Shown here: one piece after another, positions 14,559 to 23,532 of the stretch
How the letters are laid out: each line of letters starts with the position of its first letter
Position numbering within the stretch: the stretch's first letter is position 1
DNA from: Streptomyces aureocirculatus
GTDB lineage: Bacteria; Actinomycetota; Actinomycetes; Streptomycetales; Streptomycetaceae
Assembly: GCF_000720475.1 (NCBI RefSeq)
Contig: NZ_JOAP01000015.1
Coordinates: 164,145-228,144, forward strand
Reading direction: 5' to 3'
Length of the DNA: 64,000 bases
Position numbers and translations under genes: made by a program
Notes under the pieces: model-generated
What the model was told of the DNA's origin: nothing
The model's database searches: none
The model's input: only the letters and a program-made list of their open reading frames with translations

Positions 14559-16296
14559 CGGGCCGTCACGACCACCGGGTGCACGCCACCGGCGACGCGC
14601 ACCCGGAGTGTGACGGCGCCTTCGCGCGGAACGCTGCCACCGCCGGCCAGCCACGCGTACAACGCTGAGGCGTACGCCGCCGGGTCGGCGTCCGCCGCCG
14701 GGCGCGCGGACAGGTGGAGCAGACCGTGTTTGCGGCTGCGTACGGTGCAGGTGTCCGGGCCGCTCACGTACGCGGCGACCGTGCAGTGCTCGTGCCGCGC
14801 CAGGGCCTCGGCCGTCCATACCGCCGGGCCGCCGAGGCGCGGGTCGTTCGCCGACTCGTCCCGCACGATCACGTCGGCCAGCTCCAGGCTGCCCGGGTCC
14901 CGGGTCTCCTCGTGCACCGCCAGATGCACGTCACCGTCGGCGTCATAGGGGTGTTCGGTGGCTCGCTCGACCACGATGCCGGTCCCGGTGACGCGCGTGA
15001 GTACGCGGAGCGGAGCTGTCCGCCGTGGTGGGTCGTAGGGAGGCAGGGGCAACGGTTCCAGCAGAGCGGGGGCAGCGGGCTCAGGGAGGTCCATCAGGGC
15101 ATAGAAGTGCTGCCGCAGGAGCGCTGCCGAGGCGCCTGGCGCCGAGGTGACGAACTCCCCGGGATCGGCGGCCGAGCGGTGCTCGGTGAGCAGCCGCTCC
15201 ACCTGGGGGCGCAGGGCGCCGTACGGATCGAGCAGCGGTGCGTCTCGGACGAACGCGGCGAGCGGCGTTCCGGGGTCCAGCCGGTCCTGCCCTCTGGTCG
15301 CCATCAGCACCGGAAGGCCCAGAGCGGACGCGTAGTAGGAGACGGCGCCGAAGTCGCCGACGACGGCATCGGCTGCCAGCAGGGCCTGCCGCCAGGCGTG
15401 CGCGGGGTCGATGAGAGTCAGCCCGCTGCGCAGGGCCCGGTCCAGCCAGGCGCGGACTTGGCCGGGGCCGTGCCCGTACCAGATGTTCGGATGCAGCACT
15501 GCCGCGAGCCGGTAGTCGTCGGCCGGCAACTCCGCGGTGAGCCGGGGGAGAAGGCCCGGAAGGAGGTCCTGATCGCCACCGCTGCCGAAGAAACCCTCGG
15601 GATTCCAGGTGGAGTTGAGTACGACGAGCCGTTGGCCCCGTCGCACGCCGAGGGCCCGCCGGAAGCGGTCGCGGTACGGGCGCGCGGCGAGCATCCGGTC
15701 GAAGCAGGGGTCGCCGGCGAGCACGGAGACGTCCACGGCCTCGGGACACGCGCGACGCAACCGGTCCAGTTGTTCCGGATGTGACAGCACGAGACCGTCC
15801 ATGAACGGTTTGCCGTCCGCCAAGAGCCACTCGGGAGACAACCCGAACGTCGGCTCCCGGCTCCCGGCTCCCGGCTCCCGGCTCCCGGCTCCCGGCTCCC
15901 GGCTCCCGGCTCCCGGCTCCCGGCTCCCGGCTCCCGGCTCCCAACTCCATGCGAAATAACGGATAGTTTGCCCGGAATGGAGGAGATCTGTCCGCCGAAG
16001 CTCGCAGATACCGCAAGGTCTACGGGTGTCGAAAGCGCTTGATCCCAAGGCAGTACGGGAAGACCCAAGCCGGCGGAGAGCTCCTCGATTCCGTCCTGAA
16101 AAGCAGAGGAGCCCGTGGATGTGAGGAGTAGCTGCACGCGGAAGTCGTCATGGAAAAGCGGCAACACGTCCATGAGGCGGCCGGCGGAAGTGACGTTGTG
16201 AATCACCAGCAGAACCCGACGGCGAGCTGTGCGGCTGGCCCAGCGTTCCGACTCGAGCCCGACCGGCACGCGTATCGGCAGGGGGTCGGCCCGCAC
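14555..16296 (-). CDS. GT-B-like protein, phase-variable, currently out of frame (D)
   Basis: Paralogue of gene B, read in two frames. The GTG at 16296 has AGGAGG 7 nt upstream. It opens IRVPVGLESERW...RVLLVIHNVTSAGRLMDVLP...GLPVLPWDQ...VISHGVG, matching B residue for residue in pattern. Directly after HGVG the frame enters 13 perfect 7-bp repeats and leaves them in a frame that ends at 15418. The rest of the protein (SPEWLL...LVLSHPEQ...VLAGDPCFDRM...LNSTWNP...VLHPNIWYGHG...AVVGDFGAVSYYASALGLPV) continues in another frame to 14555. Gain of one unit gives 582 aa; loss of two gives 575 aa, the length of B. With 13 units only a 292-aa truncated product is made. Function as for B: probably transfer of a sugar or polyol phosphate, uncertain. 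Confidence 0.75.
15852..15942. repeat. heptanucleotide array, 13 perfect copies, inside gene D
   Basis: Thirteen identical GGCTCCC units (GGGAGCC on the coding strand of D), followed by one degenerate unit (AACTCCA, 15943-15949). The tract sits just after the codons for HGVG and replaces the segment FQKYVPDSRAPRD of the paralogue. All three frames are open through it, and each encodes the same heptapeptide GSREPGA. Frame arithmetic: N-terminal codons start at positions divisible by 3 and C-terminal codons at positions with remainder 1, so copy numbers of 11, 14 or 17 put the gene in frame. Confidence 0.97.
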
Positions 16297-16477
16297 GTGT
16301 GCCCCTCCTGAGCGTGTGTGGTGCTATCGCGCGATCACTGTAGCTGTGTCGCGATGCGGTCGAGCCTGCGGAGCGGTCACGCATGGGAACGAAGCGGCGG
16401 CGGGATATGTCCGTGCCCACGATCGCGGCCAGGCGAAGGCGCTTGCTCACGGAGCGATGTGCATCCGGACATAAAAG

Positions 16478-16509
16478 AGCCCCTCACGCGTTTCCGCAGG
16501 TGAGAGGCT
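16478..16509 (-). terminator. intrinsic terminator after tRNA-Arg
   Basis: A 10-bp stem with one mismatch (AGCCTCTCAC / GTGAGGGGCT on the minus strand) followed by CTTTTAT. It begins 5 bp after the tRNA 3' end, on the same strand. A T-run is unusual in this genome and supports a factor-independent terminator. Confidence 0.8.
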
Positions 16510-16514
16510 ATGTG

Positions 16515-16587
16515 CGCCCCCGGCAGGACTCGAACCTGCGGCCAAGCGCTTAGAAGGCGCCTGCTCTATCCACTGAGCTACGGGGGC
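16515..16587 (-). tRNA. tRNA-Arg (anticodon TCT)
   Basis: A complete 73-nt cloverleaf on the minus strand. The acceptor stem GCCCCCG pairs with CGGGGGC, the D-arm is GCTC...GAGC, the anticodon stem GGCGC/GCGCT holds loop CTTCTAA with anticodon TCT, and the T-arm is GCAGG-TTCGAGT-CCTGC. The discriminator base is G and CCA is not encoded. It reads AGA, a very rare codon in GC-rich Streptomyces. Confidence 0.95.
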
Positions 16588-16877
16588 CGGGTGGCGGCCG
16601 GTGGCCTGGAGCCCGGTGTGGCCTGGTCCGTGACCCTGCCGGGGGCCGTGGACCATGGACCGGGGACAAGGATAGGGCTCCTGATGGCTTGTCCCTGGTG
16701 CTTCACCTCCGCCGCGCGATGTGGAGGTTCGGTGAAGCGATCCTGATAATCGCAGGCAGGTGCGAATCTCGCATCGCTTTTGGCGTCTGGCGCCCCGGGT
16801 GTTGTGCACTCGTTATGCCTGCGCCCCAGTCGTCCCTCCCCTCGCGCGTGGTCCGATCGGCGCGCAGGGGTGCCCAT

Positions 16878-18566
16878 ATGCTTCAGAAAGCCGTCAAAAT
16901 TGGGCATTCTTCGCATGTGGCGACCTTGGACGTACGGCCTCAATTGCTTGACGCGCTCTCCGCCCTGCGTGAGCGTGTCGCCGCCGCACGCTTTCCGCTC
17001 CCCCTGCCGGGGGCGCCACGCGCGCGGGCCAACCGGGACGAGCTGCTCGCACAGCTCGACGACTATCTGGTGCCCCGGCTACGGGCCCCCGAAGCGCCAT
17101 TGCTGGCCGTGGTCGGGGGCTCCACCGGTGCCGGCAAGTCGACGCTCGTGAACTCCCTCGTCGGGCGGCAGGTCAGCGAGGCGGGCGTGCTCCGCCCCAC
17201 CACTCGTACGCCCGTCCTGGTGTGTCATCCGGAGGATCAGCACTGGTTCTCCGGAGTGCGCGTGCTGCCCCACCTCACGCGCGTATGGGTGACCCGGAAG
17301 GACGGTGACGGGCGCGACAGGGCCGCCGCGGCGGCGGGCGGCGACAACGACCGGGCGCTGCGCGTCGAGACCGCCGACACGCTGCCCCGCGGCCTCGCCC
17401 TCCTCGACGCCCCCGACGTCGACTCCCTCCTCGCCGACAACCGCGTGCTGGCCGCCGAGCTGATCTGCGCCGCGGACGTGTGGGTCATGGTCACCACGGC
17501 CTCCCGGTACGCCGACGCCGTGCCCTGGCACCTGCTGCGCACCGCCAAGGAGCACGACGCCACCCTCGTCACCGTCCTCGACCGCGTCCCGCACCAGGTC
17601 GTCGGCGAGGTGTCACGCCAGTACGGCGCCCTGCTCACCAAGGCCGGACTCGGCGAAGTGCCCCGCTTCACCGTCCCCGAACTGCCCGAGTCGGCCGGCG
17701 GCGGCGGACTGCTGCCCGCCAGCGCCGTGGAGCCGCTCCGGGTCTGGCTCGCCCACCGCGCACAGGACCCGTCCTCCCGTAGGCAGGTCATCGAACGCAC
17801 CGCCTACGGAGTGCTCGGTTCGCTGAACGCCCGCATGCCGGAGCTGGCCGGCGCAGTCGCCGCCCAGTACGCCGCCGCCCTGCGGCTCATCTCCGCCGTC
17901 GACGACGCCTACGAACGGGAGCACGCGCGCGTACGCGACCGGCTGCGGGCAGGTGCCGTGCTCGCCGGCGACGCCCTGAAACGCTGGCGCGCCTACCCGC
18001 TGGACTGCGGCCCCGACGAGCTCCTCGACGCCATCTCCGAGAGCCTGGAAGCGCTGCTCCTGTGTGCGGTCACCGCCGCCGACGAACGCATCGACGACGC
18101 CTGGCGGCACGAGCCAGCCGCCCGCGCCCCCGGACTCGCCCGCCGCGAAGGCCGCTACGAAAGGGCCCCTTACGAAGACGCCGAAAGACCCGAACACCGC
18201 ATCGGCGTGGCCGTGCGGCGCTGGCGGCGCGAACTGGAGGAGCACGCCGAGGACGAGGTGCGCGCCCTCGACCGCGTCGACAAGGGCGCCCTGCCCGACG
18301 CCGACGTCGTCGCCGCGCTCCTCGCCACCGCCGTCCTCGGCGGGCGGCGGGCGCGCTCCGCGGGGGAGACCCTGGCCGAGCGCATCGGCGCCCACGGTGC
18401 CCTGCGGCTGCGTGACCGCGGCAACCGGCTCCTCGCCGACTACCTGGACAAGGTCCTCGGCGCGGAGCGGGAACGGCGCCTGGCCCCCCTCGACGCCCTC
18501 GACGTCAGCCCGGAGCCGCAGGCCGAACTCATCGCCGCGCTGTCCGTACTGCAGAAGGAGAGGTGA
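16878..18566 (+). CDS. dynA: dynamin-like GTPase (DynA-type), first of pair
   Basis: A 562-aa protein with an N-terminal GTPase domain: G1 [17 protein letters not shown], a switch region [14 protein letters not shown], and [10 protein letters not shown] for G3. A long helical region follows ([26 protein letters not shown], then a basic C-terminus), with no obvious membrane segment. The stop overlaps or adjoins the start of the next GTPase. From memory, Streptomyces has a pair of dynamin-like proteins, DynA and DynB, encoded side by side, which stabilise FtsZ rings at sporulation septa; this pair fits that description, but the symbol is assigned by likeness. ATG 16878 is chosen (AGGGG upstream); GTG 16917 is an alternative. 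Confidence 0.68.
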   Translation: MLQKAVKIGHSSHVATLDVRPQLLDALSALRERVAAARFPLPLPGAPRARANRDELLAQLDDYLVPRLRAPEAPLLAVVGGSTGAGKSTLVNSLVGRQVSEAGVLRPTTRTPVLVCHPEDQHWFSGVRVLPHLTRVWVTRKDGDGRDRAAAAAGGDNDRALRVETADTLPRGLALLDAPDVDSLLADNRVLAAELICAADVWVMVTTASRYADAVPWHLLRTAKEHDATLVTVLDRVPHQVVGEVSRQYGALLTKAGLGEVPRFTVPELPESAGGGGLLPASAVEPLRVWLAHRAQDPSSRRQVIERTAYGVLGSLNARMPELAGAVAAQYAAALRLISAVDDAYEREHARVRDRLRAGAVLAGDALKRWRAYPLDCGPDELLDAISESLEALLLCAVTAADERIDDAWRHEPAARAPGLARREGRYERAPYEDAERPEHRIGVAVRRWRRELEEHAEDEVRALDRVDKGALPDADVVAALLATAVLGGRRARSAGETLAERIGAHGALRLRDRGNRLLADYLDKVLGAERERRLAPLDALDVSPEPQAELIAALSVLQKER

Positions 18567-18571
18567 CCGCG

Positions 18572-20968
18572 GTGACCGCCGTCACGGGCCACACCGACCA
18601 CACAGGTCACAGCGATCGCACAGATCACAGCGATCGCACGGGTCACACCGACCTCACGGATCAGGCTGATCGCACGGATGATTCCTCTCGTTCGGATGAT
18701 TCCTCGTGCGCCGATCGCGCTGGATGCGAGGGGCACGTCGAGGGGCGTCCTGGTGAGGCTGAGGCCGGGGACTCCGCCGGGCCCGCCGCCCATGCCGCCC
18801 GTGCCGCCGCGGGCACCACCGGTACTGCCGGACCCGGGGAGCCCGATGAGTCCCGGGAGTCCGGGGAGTCCGGGGGTTCCGGCGACCTCGCCGGCGTCCG
18901 CGCGGCGCGCGCCGCCCGCGCCGGGCAGGACGGCGAGAACGGCACCCGCGCGGGGCACGGTGAACGGGCTGCCGAAGTCGTCTGGGACGACGGTCTCATC
19001 GCCCGGAGGGTGACGCCCGGCACAGCCGCCGCGGACGCGGACGGGGAGCTGCGGGCGGCCATGAGAGCCAGGGCGGCCCGCGCCCTCGAACCCCCGGCCG
19101 GGCCGGTGGCGGCCCTTCCACCGGCCACGGGGCCATCGTCCACGTACACCGCCGACGCGTCGTCCTCGTGCACCGCCGGGTCAGCGCCTTCGTACACCGC
19201 CGGGGCAGCGTCCTCGTCCTTGTACGAGGGAACGTCGTCCTCGTACAACGCGGGATCGTCGTCCTCGTACAACGCAGGGACGTCATCCCCGTACGCCGCG
19301 GGATCGTCCTCCTCGTACAGCTCCTCCTCGCACAGCGGCGCCGCCACCTCCTCGGCGCACACGACCGTCGCCTACGAAGGCTCCTTGCGCGGCCGTCTGG
19401 AGGCCCTGCGTGAGCTCATCGGGCTGTCCCGGGCGCGGCTCGACAGCGCGACGCTCGCGGAGGCCGGACAGGTGCTCGACGAGGCCGCGGCGCGCCGGCG
19501 GCTTTCCGACAGGCACACCGTCGTCGCCCTGGCGGGTGCCACCGGCAGCGGCAAGTCGACGCTGTTCAACGCGCTGGCCGGGGTGGCGATCTCGGAGACC
19601 GGCGTCCGCAGACCGACGACCGCCGCCCCCATCGGGTGCAGTTGGACGGATGGTGCCGCCCCGCTGCTCGACCGGCTCGGCATCCCCGGGCGGCTGCGCA
19701 GACGGCCCCTCCAGGGGCCCGACGCGCAGGCGCTGCAGGGCCTCGTACTGGTCGATCTGCCCGATCACGACTCGGCGGCCGACGGCCACCGCGAGCACGT
19801 CGACCGGATCCTCGGGCTCGTGGACGCGGTGATCTGGGTCGTCGACCCCGAGAAGTACGCCGACGCGATGCTGCACGAGCGCTATCTGCGACCCATGGCG
19901 GGCCACGCCGAGGTCATGTTCATCGTGCTCAATCAGATGGACCGCCTCCCCGGAGACGCCGCCGACCTGGTCCTCGACGATCTGCGGCGGCTCCTCGACG
20001 AGGACGGCATCGCCCTCGGTGAGCACGGCGAACCCGGCGCCACCGTGCTCGCGCTGTCCGCGCTGACCGGTGACGGCGTCGGTGAACTGCGTGAATCGCT
20101 CGGCCAGTTCACGCGCGAGCGGGGGGCCGCGGCGCGGCGCGTCGAGGCGGACCTGGACGCCGCGGCGGCCCGCCTGCGGCCCGTGTACGCCTCGGGGGTG
20201 GGGTCCGCCTCCGCGCGGGGCGCGATCGGGCTCAGCGAGGAGGCGCGCGACGAGTTCGCCGACCGGCTCGGGGAGGCGGTGGGCGCGGTGGCGGCAGGCC
20301 AGGCCGCCGAGCGTGCCTGGCGCAGACACGCGAACAAGGCCTGCTCCGCGCCCTGGCTACGGCTGTGGCGCTGGTACGAGGCGAAGCGCTTCCCCTACCA
20401 CACCGGCAAGCACGTGGTGCCGCCCCCGGTGGACAAGGAGGCCACGGCACGCGCGCGCGTGGAGCACGCCGTACGCACCGTGGCCGACGCGGCGGCGACC
20501 GGACTGCCCACACCCTGGGGACAGGCCGTACGGGAGGCGGCCGCGCGCGGCGCGCAGGGGCTGCCCGAAGCCCTCGACGAGCTGGCCCTGCGGGCGGCAC
20601 TGCCGGGCGGGCGGCCACCGCGGCCCGGATGGTGGCCGGTCGCGGTCCTGGCGCAGGCCGTGATGACGATGCTTCAGGTCGTCGGCGGGCTGTGGCTGAT
20701 GGGGCAGATCGTCGGGGTCTCGGAGCCGAACCTGGGCGTCCCGGTGCTCCTGATGGTCCTGGGCATCGTCGGCGGCCCCCTCGTGGAGTGGGCGAGCCGG
20801 ATGGCGGCACGCGGTCCGGCACGGCGGTACGGCTACGAGGCCGAGCGGCGGCTGCGGGAGGCCGCTGCCGGGTGCGGTCGGGCCCGGGTCCTCGATCCGG
20901 TGGCGGCGGAGCTGTTGCGGTACCGGGAGGTGCGGGAGCAGTACGTGCGGGTGGCTCAGCGGGGGTGA
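18572..20968 (+). CDS. dynB: dynamin-like GTPase with membrane helices (DynB-type)
   Basis: A 798-aa protein. The first 270 residues are low complexity: a Thr/His/Asp run (TGHTDHTGHSDRTDHSDRTG) and later Ser/Tyr-rich repeats (SSSYNAGSSSSYNAGTSS). The GTPase domain follows, with G1 LAGATGSGKSTLFNALAG, RRPTTAAPIGCSW, VDLPDHDSA (G3) and LNQMDRLP (G4, NQMD for NKxD). Near residues 690-745 two hydrophobic segments (WWPVAVLAQAVMTMLQVVGG and PVLLMVLGIVGG) suggest membrane anchoring, as in bacterial dynamins. The GTG at 18572 sits 11 nt after AAGGAG; GTG 18563 would overlap the upstream stop. Translational coupling to the first GTPase is likely. SsbB follows 269 bp later. Confidence 0.68.
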   Translation: MTAVTGHTDHTGHSDRTDHSDRTGHTDLTDQADRTDDSSRSDDSSCADRAGCEGHVEGRPGEAEAGDSAGPAAHAARAAAGTTGTAGPGEPDESRESGESGGSGDLAGVRAARAARAGQDGENGTRAGHGERAAEVVWDDGLIARRVTPGTAAADADGELRAAMRARAARALEPPAGPVAALPPATGPSSTYTADASSSCTAGSAPSYTAGAASSSLYEGTSSSYNAGSSSSYNAGTSSPYAAGSSSSYSSSSHSGAATSSAHTTVAYEGSLRGRLEALRELIGLSRARLDSATLAEAGQVLDEAAARRRLSDRHTVVALAGATGSGKSTLFNALAGVAISETGVRRPTTAAPIGCSWTDGAAPLLDRLGIPGRLRRRPLQGPDAQALQGLVLVDLPDHDSAADGHREHVDRILGLVDAVIWVVDPEKYADAMLHERYLRPMAGHAEVMFIVLNQMDRLPGDAADLVLDDLRRLLDEDGIALGEHGEPGATVLALSALTGDGVGELRESLGQFTRERGAAARRVEADLDAAAARLRPVYASGVGSASARGAIGLSEEARDEFADRLGEAVGAVAAGQAAERAWRRHANKACSAPWLRLWRWYEAKRFPYHTGKHVVPPPVDKEATARARVEHAVRTVADAAATGLPTPWGQAVREAAARGAQGLPEALDELALRAALPGGRPPRPGWWPVAVLAQAVMTMLQVVGGLWLMGQIVGVSEPNLGVPVLLMVLGIVGGPLVEWASRMAARGPARRYGYEAERRLREAAAGCGRARVLDPVAAELLRYREVREQYVRVAQRG

Positions 20969-21237
20969 GGGTCCCTGGGGGCGGGGAGGCGCGGGGCGCG
21001 ACGGCGGGAGGGGGGTGCGGGGCGGCGCGTAACGGCGGTGCGGGGTGGCGGCGCGGAGCGGCGGCGCGGATGGGGGAGGGGAAGCGGAAGTGCGCCTTCG
21101 GGTGGCGGAGTTGTCCACAACCGGCCGGTAGCACACAGGCCTCAGCGGGCTCGGCACGGCGGGGTGCAATCTGAATCCGCGGTCGCCGAAGCCGTGCGGG
21201 ACAGGCCCGCACGACCGGGGACGAGGGAGGGGTCGGC

Positions 21238-21747
21238 ATGAACGACACGATGGTGACGGTGGTGGGGAACGTGGCGACGACGCCGGTGTTCCGTGAGCTG
21301 CCGTCAGGACCGGTGACGCGCTTCCGCATCGCGGTGACGGCACGGCACTTCGACCGGACACGGAACGCCTGGTCGGACGGGCACACCAACTTCTTCACGG
21401 TGTGGGCCAGGCGCGCGCTCGGCGTCAACGCGCAGGGCTCGCTCTCCGTGGGCGAACCGGTGATCGTGCGGGGGCGCTTGCGGGTGCGGGACGAGGAGCG
21501 GGGCGGGCAGCACTGGCAGTCCGCGGACATCGACGCCCACGCGATCGGACACGACCTCGCACGAGGTACGTCCGCGTTCCGGCGCGCGGGCAAACCGGCC
21601 CACTTCTCCCAGCAGGACCGAAGTGCCGATCCAGAGGCGGCGGATGAGCCGGAGTTCGAACTGCCCCCGCCGCGGAAGACGGGCGGGGAAGGGAAAGCGG
21701 ACTCGGAAGAGGCCGAGCGGGAGCTGGACGCCGCCCCGGTCGGGTGA
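21238..21747 (+). CDS. ssbB: single-stranded DNA-binding protein, SsbB-type
   Basis: A 169-aa protein with an OB-fold domain in residues 1-110: MVTVVGNVATTPVFRELPSG, FRIAVTARHFDR, FFTVWARRALGVNAQGSLSVGEPVIVRGRLRV. The C-terminal tail is acidic and Pro/Glu-rich but ends in PVG rather than the DDDIPF-type tip of the main SSB. This matches the second, SsbB paralogue of Streptomyces, which has been tied to chromosome segregation during sporulation. The ATG at 21238 follows GAGGGAGGGG. Its place after two dynamin-like genes fits a sporulation-septation neighbourhood (inference). Confidence 0.85.
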   Translation: MNDTMVTVVGNVATTPVFRELPSGPVTRFRIAVTARHFDRTRNAWSDGHTNFFTVWARRALGVNAQGSLSVGEPVIVRGRLRVRDEERGGQHWQSADIDAHAIGHDLARGTSAFRRAGKPAHFSQQDRSADPEAADEPEFELPPPRKTGGEGKADSEEAERELDAAPVG

Positions 21748-22071
21748 AGAGACCGCACAAGTCCGGTGAGGACGCCGCACCGGTGGGGTGAGAGTGGTGT
21801 GCGGAGGTCGGTCGAAGATCGAAGCGGAACCATTGATTTGTCGATATACCCAGCTCAGAAGGGGGGTTATCGATAACGATTCCGATTCGGATCGGTTGTC
21901 GGGCCGAACTCCTGGGAACCGCGATGCGCTACGTCCTTAGGATGCCGGGCGTGGCTCCGTGTGGCGGTTGAGGCCTGAACGGGGCGATCGGCAGATGAAT
22001 CTGCTCGGTTGAATCTGCTGGCGGGGCCAGTCCCCCCTCATGTGAATGGGTCCCGCCCGGAGGGGATTTCT
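21748..22071. other. intergenic region upstream of the thioester surface protein
   Basis: No gene over 324 bp. It has an AT-richer core near 21830-21900 with a perfect 12-bp palindrome GTTATCGATAAC (21866-21877), followed by CGATTCCGATTCGGATCGG. The palindrome could be a regulator site for the downstream secreted protein gene, whose promoter must lie here. The RBS GGAGGGG (22059-22065) closes the region. Confidence 0.4.
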
Positions 22072-23532
22072 GTGTTTTCTGCGTTCTCGGAGCGCCCCGC
22101 GGTCAAGGCGCTCGCCAAGTCGTCGCCGCGCCGCGGGGGTGCGGGCCGCCTCGCCGCCGTCGCGGCCGTGTCCGGGCTCGCCCTGGCCGGCCTGACGGTC
22201 CCCGCTGCCGCGGCCACGGTGGCGGACACCCCGCAGTACCGGGGCGGGGCGAGTGCGACCCTCATGGACCTCAAGACGCACGGCCAGGCGGTCATACGGG
22301 AGGACGGCGGCAGCCGGCGGATACCCGCGGGCCTCTTCGAGATGTCCGTGGACAACGGCGGCACCCTGCAGACGTACTGCGTCGACGTCCACAACCCCAC
22401 GCAGAAGGACGCGAAGTACCGGGAGACGCCCTGGCGCGGCACGTCCCTGAACGGCAACGCACGCGCGGGCAAGATCCGCTGGATCCTCCAGCACTCCTAC
22501 CCCCGGGTGAACGACCTCGCGCAGCTCGCACGCAAGGCGGGCGCGAAGTCGCTCACCGCGGAGGCGGCCGCGGCGGGCACGCAGGTGGCGATCTGGCGGT
22601 ATTCCGACAAGGCCGACGTGCAGGCCGTCGACCCGCGGGCGGAGAAGCTCGCGGACTACCTCCAGCGCAGCGCCCACAACAGTCCCGAACCGAAGGCGTC
22701 GCTGACGCTGGAACCGCCGGCCGTCGCCGGGCGCGCGGGCGAGCGCATCGGCCCGGTGACCGTGCGGACCGGCGCGGAGAGCGTGACCGTCACACCGCCC
22801 GCGGACTCGGCGAGCGGCGTGCGGGTCGTCGGTAAGGACGGCAAGCCGGTCAAGGCGGCCCGCGACGGCAGTCGGCTCTTCTTCGACGTGCCGAAGGGCA
22901 GCCCGGACGGCATGGCCGCCCTTGAGGTGCAGGCGTCGACGACCGTGCCCGTCGGACGGGCCTTCACCTCCGAGACCCGCAGCCAGACACAGATACTCGC
23001 GGGGTCCAGCGAGTCGACGGTGTCCGCCGTCGCGACCGCCCACTGGGCGCAGAAGGGTGCGATACCCGCGCTGTCCGCGGAGAAGAACTGCGCCGACCGT
23101 GGCGTGGACATCACGGCGAGCAACAAGGGAGACGCCCCGTTCACCTTCCGCCTGATGGGGGCCGAGCACACCATCGAGGCCGGTGCGAAGCGGACGGTGA
23201 CGATACCGCTGCAGGAAGACCAGGCCTACGACTTCACGATCACGGGACCCGGCGGATTCCAGAAGAGGTTCGCGGGAGTCCTCGACTGCAGGACCGAGGG
23301 CAGCGCGGACGACGTCGGCGGCAAGGCACAGCCCGCGTCCGAGCCGAGCCCCGCCTCGGCAGGCGGTACGTCCGGGGGCGGTGACCTTGCCGAGACCGGC
23401 GGATCGAACGCGACGCCTCTGATAGCGGGCATCGCGGCCGTCATGGTCGTGGTCGGCGGCGGCGCGGTGTTCTTCCTGCGCAGGAAGAACGACACGACGG
23501 GCGCGGCACGAGCGTCCTCGTCCGAGGACTGA
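22072..23532 (+). CDS. secreted thioester-domain protein with LAETG sortase signal
   Basis: A 486-aa surface protein. GTG 22072 lies 6 nt after GGAGGGG. A signal peptide (RRGGAGRLAAVAAVSGLALAG ending near AAAATVA) is followed by a thioester (TQXA) domain. The cysteine in LQTYCVDVHNP and the glutamine in AAGTQVAIWRYSD are the pair expected to form an internal thioester bond able to attach covalently to a partner. A middle beta-rich region carries FDVPKGSPDGMA and a later EKNCADRGV segment. The C-terminus has LAETG, a hydrophobic helix and RRK, the sorting signal for class E sortase typical of Streptomyces. It is therefore likely anchored to peptidoglycan on aerial hyphae or spores. Confidence 0.85.
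   Translation: MFSAFSERPAVKALAKSSPRRGGAGRLAAVAAVSGLALAGLTVPAAAATVADTPQYRGGASATLMDLKTHGQAVIREDGGSRRIPAGLFEMSVDNGGTLQTYCVDVHNPTQKDAKYRETPWRGTSLNGNARAGKIRWILQHSYPRVNDLAQLARKAGAKSLTAEAAAAGTQVAIWRYSDKADVQAVDPRAEKLADYLQRSAHNSPEPKASLTLEPPAVAGRAGERIGPVTVRTGAESVTVTPPADSASGVRVVGKDGKPVKAARDGSRLFFDVPKGSPDGMAALEVQASTTVPVGRAFTSETRSQTQILAGSSESTVSAVATAHWAQKGAIPALSAEKNCADRGVDITASNKGDAPFTFRLMGAEHTIEAGAKRTVTIPLQEDQAYDFTITGPGGFQKRFAGVLDCRTEGSADDVGGKAQPASEPSPASAGGTSGGGDLAETGGSNATPLIAGIAAVMVVVGGGAVFFLRRKNDTTGAARASSSED

Noticed and set aside
14555..16048. An apparently intact 497-aa ORF covering most of gene D
   Set aside because: Its first ~46 residues are an out-of-frame reading of the N-half plus the repeats; homology to the paralogue B begins only after the repeat tract, and the true N-half with a strong RBS lies in another frame from 16296.
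7742..16296. A prophage or integrative element next to the tRNA-Arg gene
   Set aside because: tRNA genes are common integration sites, but there is no integrase and no direct repeat of the tRNA 3' end is visible on the far side of the accessory block.
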